Shown here: positions 34,741 through 47,469 of the stretch, one piece after another
Layout of the letters: every line of letters starts with the position of its first letter
Numbering within the stretch: the first letter of the stretch is position 1
Assembly: GCA_039720395.1 (NCBI GenBank)
Contig: CM077820.1
Span: 49,709,425 to 49,773,424 of the forward strand
DNA length: 64,000 nucleotides
Direction of reading: 5' to 3'
Source of the DNA: Liquidambar formosana
Lineage: Eukaryota; Streptophyta; Magnoliopsida; Saxifragales; Altingiaceae
Made by a program: the position numbers and the translations under genes
The notes under the pieces: generated by a model
What the model saw: the letters and a program-made list of their open reading frames with translations, nothing else
Told to the model about the DNA's origin: nothing
The model's database searches: none

Positions 34741-34985
34741 GACAAACGATAGCCACCCACTGTGTTGGTAACATTATATCACCACAGTTAATACTGAATT
34801 AAAAGGGTCGGATAATTGCCCGTACGTGGATGCGGGATGGGGATTGCACATGCTCGAAGGGTGCCCTCCAGCCGCCGTACACTCTCATCTCACCTACTTC
34901 TTTTATTTATTATTTTTTTTTCTCTATTGATACAATAGGAGGGGTTCGAACCCTGCCTGTACCCTCATCTCACCCCTTCCTTTCC

Positions 34986-35009
<24 letters not shown>
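34741..35009. other. Junction between the two tandem block copies
   Basis: This short spacer has a C run followed by a T run (34987-35020). A duplicated CACCCTCATCTCACC phrase flanks the (T)n. No gene was seen. Confidence 0.4.
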
Positions 35010-35017
<8 letters not shown>

Positions 35018-37924
35018 TTATGCTATTACTCATCATCTCGCATTCAGCCATAACCTTTAACCTTTATACTCCTTTCGATCTATTTTGTATGATAACAATT
35101 TTCATTTTGTAGAGTCTCAAAATGTTTGTTACTCGAGACAAATTTTTTTTTACTTTCCCAATATGCCCCTTCATATATTTAAAATTACAACTACTCCAAT
35201 CATAAGGCAAAATAAAGTAACAGGGTAAAATTGAAAAATTAAATCTAATGAATCACATAACATTGTATTAAATAACTCACCTTGATATGCATACTTAGTC
35301 AAAGTGGTTCAAATAATTTGAGACGGACGGAGTAAATGTTTCTTTATTGACTTATTAAAAAGGGTAAATAACAAGAAACCCTTAATGTTTAGCCCTCTTT
35401 CACATAACCCTCTAAAGAAAAACAAATCAATACAATGTACCCCCAATTAGATTTCGGTATGAAAATTCGAGTGAAAATTGAATGAAAAAACATTAAAAAA
35501 ACACTATATCCTTCTAATGTGCCCATTATTTACTCATTCTTATAGTCTTTTTTTCACTTAATTTCCACTCAATTTTTTACCCAAAACCTAAATAAGGGGG
35601 ACATTGCATCATTTTTTCACGAGCTTACCTCCATCTCTTAACTATCAAATGAGCAACAGATCGAGTTCTTGTTTTTCTTCACTAGCAGATCACCGCCAAG
35701 GATGATTCTTAGTCACTATGGAAAATGAATGTGAAGACTATATGGTAATTAAGCTATGGATGGCAAGATGAGTAGTATAGAGAATTAGAGAGTAAGGAGA
35801 TGGATAAAGCAAAAAATGTATTGTGTCACCTTACGAATTATGCCTTTTTCTACAAAATATTAAAGCATTGGTTCCCAAACTGTTACTCTTCAGTAGACAA
35901 GTTAGAATAAAAATGATGTCATTGTTGAGCGGGATTCAAGCATGACATTATATTTACTATAAAACCATGGGTGGACAAATAACTATAATGGCTGTGATTT
36001 CTTTATTTTTTTATTTTTTATTTTTTTTGGGTTCATCCTAGGATTTTCCCACACAAAATTTAAGAAATTCTATAGATGTAAGAAATTAACAAAATGTAGA
36101 GACTAATTTTAATAAATTGAGCTAATGGCACACTATCCTAGTGGCATTCTTCTAATTTGTTGAGTAAATGATTTTGGGTTCAAACTTATAAACAAGCATT
36201 GATACTCATTTGTTGATATTAGGATTAAAGGTAAGTTAATTTAAATAAAAAAAAATAGTAAATCGTATCTCTTATCATAGTGCCATAGAAATTTTAATCA
36301 GCCATAGAAATTTTAATCTAATCATGTAGCAATTCTTTTGAACTCCAGCCAAAGTAGACAGCAGTCACGGGTGCATTCCAGCTGTTACCTCACCCTTTTT
36401 CTTTTCTTTTTTTTGTTCGGGATTGAAATGCATGCATCTCACATTCAGCTATCACCATCACCTTTATGAAAGTCTACGTTATTAAAGAGAGATGGCCCTT
36501 TCACCCAGGAATCCAAGGCAAAATTATTAGAGAGAGATGGCCCTATCACCAAGAAAGTCTACGTTATTAAAGAGAGATGGCCCTGCCAAACTCAGCATTC
36601 AACTTTCTTTACTTCACACCATCACAACAGTAGGCTAGACTTGCGGGGGTGCATTTACCCACTCTTCTCTCCAGGGTGAAAGTGATCAATTAGAAAAATA
36701 ATAAAAATCTTGAATCTTTTTGTATTTTGAACTTAAAGAAGGATCATGAAAGATAAACAATGTGGTGGATGAATGTGATAATTTTATCCGGTACTGTACC
36801 ATCTTACATGATTTTGCCTACAAAAACATACAAATGGTGACTTCAAGTGTAAGAAAACATTTCCATCATTTCAAATTGCTCCCTTTTTATATTATGGGTT
36901 AATATTATTATTATGTTTTTTTTTTTTAAGCAATGTGCATTACGAAATTTTGTAGTTGATGTATAGCATGAATCATTCGGAGAGTTGCATCTCATGAATG
37001 GTGTGAATGTGAAAAGTTGTGTTGATGATGAATCATTTTGTAGTTCTTCCTAGGGGTGCTCACTCACCTGCTAGACCCGCAAAAACCGCCCAATCCGACC
37101 CAACCCGAAGGCATTGGGCAGTTTCAACCGATAGGGTGGGCGGGTAGCGGTTTAGAATTTTATTTTTTTGCGGTTTCGTGGGTGGTTGCGGTTTTGAAAT
37201 ATAAAAACCGACTAAAACCTACCCACCCGCATATTTTTATGCTTTATTAGATTATACATGTGGCAGTGTCTCATTGGTTTTTCATATTACATTGGACACA
37301 TGGAAAATGGAGGATGGCCTTATCTCTTATCGATATTGAATCAGTTTTTTGCATTGTGAAGTCTTTTATCTTTTTGTTTTTATACTTATGCTTGTTTAAT
37401 TTTATTTTTTTCCCAAGTTAAATGTTATTTTGTAATATGTATGGCTTATTTTGACCAAAACAATATTTATAATAATTGAAATGCAGTATGAAAGCCCTCA
37501 AAAATTCAAAATAGAATGGATGGATTTTTTAAAAGTAAAGCAAGGCCTAGCTAAACTTAAATCCGCCAATCCGCCCGCAACCCACCAACCAATCCGCATG
37601 GTTTGTGGGTTAAAACCGCCTAATCATGTGGGCGGATGTGGGTGGGAATTTAGTTCACCCGATAAGTTGTGGGTGGGTTGCGGATGAACCCCAAACCCGA
37701 CCCAAACCGACCCGTGAGCACCCCTACTACTTCTTCCTTATCTAAAGCCTATTCTGAATGTAATATATGAGTTGACACGCCTTAGTGAGAGCCTCACTAG
37801 CTACGTCACTTCCCCAAGCAATAACGCCTGCATGTTGATCAGTGAAGCCACAAGATATTTATTACAATTACAAAAATAGTAAAAGTAGGTTTTTAAGTGT
37901 TTAATCACAACCCTTTTGAAGAAA

Positions 37925-37930
<6 letters not shown>
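35010..37930 (-). repeat. NLR-upstream block, copy 6 (right half of a tandem duplication)
   Basis: It aligns with block 5 apart from two transposons: it lacks the Mutator-like element and carries a hAT element at 37051-37726. It holds an orphan NLR leader near 35620-35760 with an intact GGTAAGC donor on the minus strand, and the Stowaway-like copy at 35067-35334. Confidence 0.65.
37051..37726. mobile_element. Non-autonomous hAT-like element with ACCCGCC arrays
   Basis: The ends TAGGGGTGCTCAC and GTGAGCACCCCTA are perfect inverts. Subterminal arrays of CCGACCCAACCCG and GGGTGGGTTGCGG words give foldback arms. The flanks TAGTTCTTCC and TACTTCTTCC are near-duplicates, offset by a few bases at the right end. 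Block 5 (near 34522-34540) has the uninterrupted version. Confidence 0.75.
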
Positions 37931-37972
<42 letters not shown>

Positions 37973-39595
37973 GGACTTTATCGGATAGGTATTCAACTAT
38001 TCAAGGAGTGATTTTGGGGGAAAAAAAAAAAACTTTGCCTTTGAAAAAACATGGTACATAATATCAATAACTTCAGGGAAGAAGTGCAGCTAGGCCTGAC
38101 TGAGGTCACATGCATGTTAGATTGTTAGGGGTCTAAGCCAGAACAATTATATAGTCCACGGCCAAAATCATCATGAACAAATCATTTTTAAGTAATTTAA
38201 TTTAACTATTACTAATTTATTATTGGATTAAATTTTTTATTTTTTTATTTTTTTTATTTTTTAAAGGGGTAAAGAAAAATGCAATTGACAATGCGCAGAA
38301 GCTCCGAGTTGGAGCTCCTGCTTCTTCCTCTTCTTCATTATGAAAGAGTTTGGGGTAAGAATTTCTCTTTTATGAGGAGCTGGGACCAATGCTCTCTCCT
38401 TTATATATACAACTAGAGGTGGTGTTTCACCATCAGCGACAACCACTGAATGAAAAGGGGGAAAAAATTATATTCTGGTTGAAGGCGCGACAAACAGGAA
38501 GGATGATATAAAGATGCATGCCAAAAATCATTTTTAAATGATTTATATCCCAACCCTCATCCTCTCAGAAACCAGAGCTTTCTTAAATCCATGAAAAACA
38601 CAATCCAATCACACAAGAAAAAGTTTTTACCTCAAAAGTGGAAAACACAGATCATCTCCCCTTCAAGCAGTGTGTTGATGCCAAAAGAAAAGCAGATTGC
38701 TCAATAGTCAGCTGGAACCTGGCTATACAAACTGTATCCGCAATGAAATTGGAAACATTCCCGAAGTGGCAAAATCAAATATAAAAATGACTCACACCCT
38801 CATGGTAGCTTAAGAAAAAAGGCTGTACCCAAAAAGACAGTAGTAGATCAAGGGAAAACAGCTTATCTCGGTAACAAAACAAACTGGAAACTACAATGCA
38901 CTTGATCATTAACCATTGACACACTCAACTTTTGAGTTTGAAATTTCAGAAACCAAATTACATACTATGACCGAATTTGATGGAGAAGTCGAACAAGTGA
39001 GAACATCAAACTTTGATTGGTGTATTATTAAACCACATGGCCTTTTATGATTAAATTTTGTGTATTGGATCCTTTTAGGAATTTTTTATCCAACAGTAGA
39101 GTATGTGTCTTAAAATTCATGTTGATCCAATCAGGGTGTGAATCCTGGTATGGGATTTTGCTCCAATCGAGTGAGAAGCTCAATGTCATATACTCCCTAT
39201 TAAATATCAAATACACAAGCTGGCAAGGAATGCGTAGTCTTATAAAGTTCTGCTATTGATGCTAAAGATAAACAAATAAAAAAATCTTTTCACTGTTTCA
39301 TTCCAGGGAAAATTGTAATGCTACTCTTGCAAAATGAGATGGGATGAGCGTTCAAAAGATAAACAGAAAATCTCAATCATAATCTCCGATACCCATTGGC
39401 TGCAACAGGCCATAGCAACAAGGTAATACCAATGATGAGATATGAGGCTCTTTGACTTTACACCATCTTTCCCCCTCGAAGTTCTGGCTAACCATCTGAA
39501 AATCTGAAATGAAAGAACAGGATTACCAAGCCACTGAACTATCTGAAAGAGACCGCATCCAAATATGAATGAAGACCCAATTTAAAGCACATTTT
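37931..39595. other. Intergenic region, includes 3' flank of the acyltransferase gene
   Basis: A T run of about 40 (37928-37968), the second copy of the 21.8 kb dispersed repeat (38270-38600) and unrecognised sequence make up this stretch. The last few hundred bases before 39596 are probably 3' UTR of the gene to the right; no poly(A) site can be fixed. Confidence 0.4.
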
Positions 39596-42500
39596 TCAGC
39601 CAGACTTTGATTTTGTTCGCTGAAATGAAGATCTTGTTGAGAGGGGAGAGATGATCTCGTGAACATTGTGAAAAAATCCTCTATCATAAATGTTGTTCTT
39701 GACGACAGCCTCCACATCTTCTAGAGGGGATCTTCGAAAGAAGGCTTTCCATTTGCTCTGCAGAGGCGGCTTTCCTTCTTGGCTCAGTCCACTGATACTA
39801 GCTTTGAGGGCTGCAGCACTCGCCTTCGCTTCATTTAGTTTCCTCTGCCAGCTAATGTACTCTTGCCACTTGAAGGTCTGTATTTTCACCAAGATGACCA
39901 CATATTCAGTTCAGAAACTAATGCAGTATGGTTGCAGTTGCAGCTGCATCACCATAGATTTATATAACCACTAATTAATGAGCACATCTGCCATCGTATA
40001 AAAGTGTTGGACGGATGTATACATCATCATTACAATCCAGAAATTTTAAATTTACAAAAGGCAAGGAAGCATGGAACTTCAAATGACTAGTAAAAAAGAA
40101 CTAGCAACAAAAGTCTACTAAACTCTGCAGATACGCTCCGTCACTGAAGTTTCTACTAAGGGTGCAGCTCTAGAGATGATCTAGTTTAGTCCCCGTTCCA
40201 CAACATGGAGAACTGCCCAAACTTGGTTCCATTCCAGTTTGATGGGTCAGACAAATCAACCCAACCCAAGAACTGACCTCTATACAAGAAAGATATACCT
40301 TACTGATTGTTACCTATAATTTTTTTTTCATACAAAGTTCCAATCAGTTATTTGATGCCGCAGATTATTAGTGTAGGCATTCCTACACTAAATAACTGGG
40401 ATATAGTCCCTCTTTGAATATTAGCAAGGATCTAAGATAATTAAATTCCCCATTTTAGGTTTTATTGTTGGCAAGCCAACTATGGAGCTCCTCTTGTCTA
40501 CACTTTTTTTTACAACAATAAAATATATTAATACCTCTCCTCTACACTTATTGTCTCTCCTCCTCCTCTTCTTCACCCTCACCCCCTTTTTAAAGTTTTC
40601 ATTTGATTTCAAGATTTGAATTTTTAAACCAAACCAATCTCACAATCAGGTTTCCTAAAATTTTGATTCTATCTCAAAACCTTATTTTGACACTAAGAGT
40701 TGGCTTCTTTTAAAATAATTTTTTTTTTAAATGTATATTTTATCTTTTCATTCAAAATTTACAAGGGATAAGGCCAAGTGCAACCTTGTGAAAATAATGG
40801 TAATCCCAAAACAAAACCAGGTAGCTTAAAGCTTGGGTGAAAAGAACCAATTCCACAGAGGCTGCATCTATCTCAATGAGAGTCGATTCTGGACAGTAAA
40901 CTACAGTTTCAGTTACCTCGATTTGAGTAAATTATTTGTAAAATCAAGCTGATGATTTCTAAGGTATAGATGATATCAATTAAAAAATATCATCTTATAC
41001 GAAAGCTTTTTCAAATTATGTAACTTTCTGTGTTCATATAGACAGAGATTTTTCTTTAGAAGTTGGGTGGAAGTCGTTTCCGCCTCTCTTTTTTTTTTTT
41101 CAGAAAAAGGAAATGTATTACCAAAGTTGTTCCTCTTAAAAGCCACCAGTATCTTTAAGTTCCCCACATCCTACCGTTATAATAGTTTTTCCAAGGAAAA
41201 AACATAAATTATTCAGGTCCTTTGGCTGTATTCGTGTTCTGTGGGCTTCCTCATATTGTGTGTTGTGTGCATATGTGTTAGCAAAAAAAAAAAAAAAAAA
41301 TCGGTAAACTTAAGGGTAAACGAAATAGACCTCATTTGTCGTGGTGTTGGTGAGACAGAGGTTGGCATGGTAACCAAAGAAACCCGCCAGTAGCAGAGAA
41401 ACTATGGCAAGAAACACCATCAGAAGTATTTGAGTATTATAGGAGCTCAACAACCACTGTTACACACCCAGAAACCATTAAGCAAAAAGGAACATGGAAA
41501 CACGCAATGGAAAACCATGAAAATAGGTTAATACAATAAATATGGATCAGCCTCACAAAAACAAAATAGACATAAAATGGAGCCCTTCATCTAAGCAATA
41601 AACAGATAGCACATAACAAAGTGGATGGGTAAAACTGTAATAAACAGATAGCACATAACAAAGTGGATGGGTAAAACTGCAATAAACATATTAGCCTCCA
41701 AATCTCACACATATGACATGTGTAATCTCTAATTATTTCTAGCTTCATGATAACAGTCACCCAAAAACATAATAATAACTGAGGAATTGTCCTATGCCCA
41801 AATCAAATTGGTGGTCATACAATCAGTCCATTCCATTTATATTAATTTTTTCCCCTTTTATGGTGTCAAGCAGATTCATCAAAACCCCAACAAATATAAA
41901 TATATGGGTACATCAATGGCAGCTTTTAAATCTGCTTCTACTCGGCATTCTAATGATACTCATGATTTCTCAATCCTCCCAGTTACCCAAACTCAGGTTT
42001 TACAAACATATAAACAGAATATCAATTAACCCCCAAATAATGCCTTCATATGAACAAACCCTAAGACTCAAAACAACAATATAAGTGGTCTGTATCAATC
42101 TATATCAGATTACAAATAAAGAGCAAAGAAGAGATTGGGAGGGGAAGAAGAATATCATATATGAGAATGAGACTTGGAAGCAATAAACATATGGATGGAC
42201 ATCAGCCACAGCTATAAGATGCTGCAGTAACAAAAGTAAGATGGAGACAGGAGGGCCACTGAGAGAGAAAATATTAGTTGAGCCTTATTCCACTTGGCAA
42301 CAACTGTCCACAAGCATTACAATGTTGTTTACCACCATATTCAATTATTGAAGAAAAAAAATTTCCATCTTTCTAAAGCTTCCATAATTAAAACACGCAA
42401 AATACCAAATCCCCAACTGACCCGGATTCCCAAGCTCGTCTATCAAAAATACCAAATTCTTCTTGAAACTATTCTTTAAGAAAAAAATAATAGAAAGGAG

Positions 42501-45500
42501 CAGGGCACTGGAGAAGAAATTCAAAATCATACTAAAGGCCAATAGAAGTCATATCTTCCTCAAGGTTGCTTCCAAACATAAACAATAATCCACGCAAAGG
42601 ACTAAATAAATAAAATTTCAAATTGATCAAAACCAGACTTCAGGAACGAAAGTACTCACCTGAACAACATGTGGCACTAAACTACGAAATGAATTTTCAA
42701 TGCCATAATAAACTGCAAACAGGAATAAAAACAGAAATGCTAAACACTTCGGCTCATAAGCAACTCAACAAGTGATGTTTCAAACAAATCATATTTACCA
42801 GTTAAAATATATATGACTTTCAGTTCTTTCAATCGACCAGCAAGAACCAACCCAATGGCTACTGTTCCATATACGCAAAGAAGAAAATGCCTGCACAAGC
42901 ACAAAGGAACAATTAGGAAAATCAAATCATGGATCAAAACAGATGCAGCATATGTGCTGTAAATCTTGAATAAAGTTGGGATGGGCCATGTAGTTCAGTT
43001 TTCAGGTAGGAACAATTAGGAAAATCAAATCATGTATCAAAACAGATGCAGCATATATGCTGTAAATCTTGAATAAAGTTGGGATGGGCCATGTAGTTCA
43101 GTTTTCAGGTGGAAACATCACAGACATTGCCCTTTCATTAATTGGGTTTAGATCTTTGCTGCTTTGATCAACACGACAGTTTTGAAATTTCAGTAACGCA
43201 ATTTAACGTGACCAAAGTATACTGTAACATGAAATTCAAAACCTTGTAAAGCACCATAACATTTTCCTTTTATTGGTTCTTCCAAAAATTGCACAAAACA
43301 TTTCCAGTTATGGAGAGTAGAGAGTCACAAGTTCAACCCAAAGCTCATTGTTGAAACCTTGGTGAACTCCCGTCCATTAAATTGGTACAAGTATGAAGAG
43401 GGTTTGATCCAATTATAGCATTTAACAACAAGCAGAACCATGTGTTCCAAGAAAACAATGCTGCCCTATACATGGATTATTTGGGTAGCTTATGCATTAC
43501 ATAATATAGGTCACTTACTGGATCCAATTAAAATATATTCTGCTTGGTTATAAAATAAAAGGCAGCTACTTCACATAAAACTCACCATAGAAGAAAAGCC
43601 ATGAAGTATCTGGTGTTTCTCTCTCCTATGCAATTATTCTGCAATAATGAGAAACCTTACGTACAAAGGAAAAGTCTAATATTTTACAACATACAACAAC
43701 TAAAAAAAATTAATTATACTTGGGGAAAAAAGAATAGTATAAGACAAAGCAAACCATCCATCCACAATGATGGTCAAACCGAGCAACACAGCGATCACAT
43801 ATGCTGCAGTGTTTGGACCTAGCAGGTCTGAAGGAAAAAAAAATCTCATGAGAGTAAGTCAAACAGAAAACTTTCAAGAGAAATCTTGCTTCCAAAGCTA
43901 TAAACTTACTTTGGAATTCTGCAAGTGGAACATTCTTTCTCTGAATATATGATATTGTCGTAGGGATAAGCAGAAAGATATTGAGAAACATTCTCAGCCT
44001 TCACAGTTCCTGGATCAGAAAAGCTAGTCAACAGAAAGAGTAGGACACCCACACCAACTGCCAACAAGCTTGTGTACCTGCAAGAGTATATATATAATGA
44101 CTAAGGAAACTGGAAAAAGGAATTATGTTGAAGGAATCCTAATAAAAATTGATAGAGCAAGCACGTGCATTCCCTAGTATGGTACCTATGAATTCCACTT
44201 ATATAATACCCAGGAATATATATAAAGGATGACTTCACGATAAAGTAATAAGTTGCTCCAATTATTGCCATATATATTATCTGCATCACAAGGAAATGTT
44301 AAATGATGGATGGACCCCATGCGAATTAAACAAACAAACAAACAAAATAAATAAATAAAATATAAGAAGAAGAAGAAGAAAAAGCAACCTCATGTGGATT
44401 GTATTAGGAGGACAAAACAAAGACTTCCAATTAAATACTAGATGATAAGATGTGACATCATATATAAGCAGACTGGGGAACAGGAACATAACTTTTTTTT
44501 ATATTTCCTCTTTTGGTTCTTTGGCTTACAAGATGACCCAAGATCTTTCTCTCTAGCCCTCTTTCAGCTAGCACTTGTATATGACTTATGTACTTGGGCT
44601 TCGCCTTTGTCTCTAATACAATTTTTACTTCATCCAAAAAAAAAAAAAAAAAAAGACGACCCAAGATCTCACCCCACCCATCCTGCACCTAACCCCCCCA
44701 ATAGATGGGCTGTCTTCAGAGGATCGTAAAATCTGACCTCTGTTAGAGTAGTATAGAGTTATTTTGGTCCCTTCCTTAGTGCATGTAGGATTGGATTGGA
44801 TGCTTTGATACCAAGTTAGATTGCTAATATAAGTGTTTAGGGTTAGGGTTTGATGAAAGCTTAAGGAGAAGCAGAGAGAAAGAGAGAAGATAGAGAGAAT
44901 CAGACAGAGAGGTGCAACACTCTCTCTCCCTTATGTACTACCAATATAAAAGAGTAGCAAAAAGACAATAAAACCCTTACAATAAGAAAGGAACCAAAAT
45001 AACTCTATACTACTCTAACAACCTCCATTTGTATATAAGCCCTTGATAAAAGTGCCAAAGCTTGTTTAAGTGCACAAATATCATTCAGGCATTTCTTCAG
45101 AACAAAAACCAAACTATGGCCCCAAAATATGGAGTGTGAATGAAGACACCACCATCACTAATTCACCACAACTGAAAGCCCCCAAAAAACCAACTTCATT
45201 CTTTTATTACTCCAGTTTATGGGCCTTCCCCAACTTTTGATTACAATCTTGATAGTGTCCGAAGTTTTTTCATAATAAATGAGAGTTAATGATACCCTCC
45301 AGGCTCCACCAAATGGAATGTTTTGAAGCCCATTTTTTTAGTTTGACAGATTTCAAAATAAAATGCTTTACAGTAGAATGTGTTTATGAAGATGGGTTTC
45401 TTCAAATATGTTAGTTGGTTGATCACTGGAATATAGGTTGCAAGCTACAACTGACAAGTATGCTTAGCAGTTTATCACATTACGACATCTTGATACTAAT

Positions 45501-46016
45501 ACAGAACAGCATTAACAGATTATAATATGAGACCAACCTCTAAAACAAAGGAATTGTTCAGGAAAAAAAAATATATATATATATATATATATGGGGAGGG
45601 ATCCGTTTACACCCGGTGTAAAACTCTTTACTCTTACACCTCTCAATATCTTTTTGTGAGAAAAATATTTCGTCAATCTAACCATTGGATTAGGTTCTCT
45701 ATTCATACACATCATGCATGCCAAATTTCAAGTAAATCGGATATCGGAAAGTATGTCATTCATAAAGTGCCCCAAATTATAATTTTATTTATAAAAATAA
45801 AAAATAAAAATAAATGTAAGTTTATAGATCAAACGTTTCCCGATATCCGATTTATTTTAAATTTGGCATGCATGATCTCCATGAGAGCAGTATCCAATCC
45901 AACGGTTGATTTTGAAAAATATCGATCCTACAAAAAATTATTAAGGGGTGTAAGAGTAAAAAGTTTTACAACGGGTGTAAACGGATCCCTCCCCTATATA
46001 TATATATATGTATGTA

Positions 46017-46059
<43 letters not shown>

Positions 46060-47407
46060 TTCAATTCAATCCACTAATTTAATCTTTCAAATGTAGACAC
46101 AGTACGAAGATTTTCACAATTTTTTTAAAATAAAAAATAAATAAAAAAAGGTCTACAATGATGCATATTTCAAGCATCACTATTATCCTCTAAAAACCTA
46201 AATCCTTTTCTTGGCAATCCTTCCCCTGCATTGCCAAACTGCAAAGTCCATAGTATTGTTCAATATTGTACTCCCCAAATCCCCCAATGTTAGAGTACTT
46301 TGACAAACACATGCATATAAGGAGATATTAATGCATTGACATCTCACTTGTTTGATTTTATCTTACTAATATTACCCTCTAAATGCAATTAATGCATTGA
46401 CACATCACTTGTGTTTTAATTGTAATTTTTATTATAATAAATTATATTGCAGGAAAGTTCTAAAAAAATGCTTTGACATTTAACAATGAACAAAACATTG
46501 TGAGACATCCAAAAAAGGAAATGTCATCTAACATAGTGGGACAGACAGAGGACATAATGGAGCATAAAATATGCAAATGTCATTTCTCCTCATTTACTAT
46601 CTTCCTATGTAGCTTCTCCTTGTTTCTTCATTATCAAAGTCCAATAATTTCAAAGTTTATCAACTTTCAGAGCATATTCAACCATCTTATCTTAGGCAGA
46701 GACGCAAGAATCTTGCGTGCTATTCCTCAACATTCTTCCAGTTCTCCAGAATTTTTCTCCCTAACTCGTCTAGCTGAAAAATATCCAACCTTCATCAATC
46801 TTTGGATCCTATTTTGAGCTTCATAGGCAAGACGTAAAAGATTTGAGTGCAATCATTCATTTTTCCTTAAGGGTTCCCTTTCCTTCAATAAACTAGAAAT
46901 GAGTTCATTTCACAAAATCCTAAAATGCCCTGTTCTAAGCACACGTAAAGAAAAACATTAGGACAGATCTAAATGTTATCAAAAGATCCACTAAACCCAA
47001 TTCAAATCCCATGTAAAACACAATGAAATCATTCAATTTCCATGAGTCATATATTGACCCCATTAAAAAATTTGACCATAAAACAACAAACTCTTGATAT
47101 TTGTCATGATGGGTTCAAATTGCATTTAAATCCCAAACATCAACAATTACTCAACCTACAATTAACCATCAAAACCCAAATCTTTTTCTCCTTATCTAAA
47201 GAGAGTGATCAGTATACATACAAAATATACGTATATATATCATTTGGTGTTGTGAGATACCTGCAAGAGAGGGTTTGGTCGATCGCAGCAGTAGTACTCG
47301 ACCGATAGAATCGCATTTGTGCCCTTAGAGCCAAAGACAACCCCCACAAATCGCCTGTAACAATAAAAAATTAGAGCATACCATCGTGTATATCTTTACA
47401 AATATGC

Positions 47408-47469
<62 letters not shown>

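Noticed and set aside
37056..37687. Small proline- and glycine-rich frames near 37.1 and 37.5 kb
   Set aside because: They lie wholly within the arms of the hAT-like element and reflect its ACCCG/GGGTGGG word arrays.
45527..46096. 189-codon open frame on the plus strand
   Set aside because: It starts and ends in (TA)n runs and reads straight through both arms of a foldback MITE inside an intron of the acyltransferase gene.
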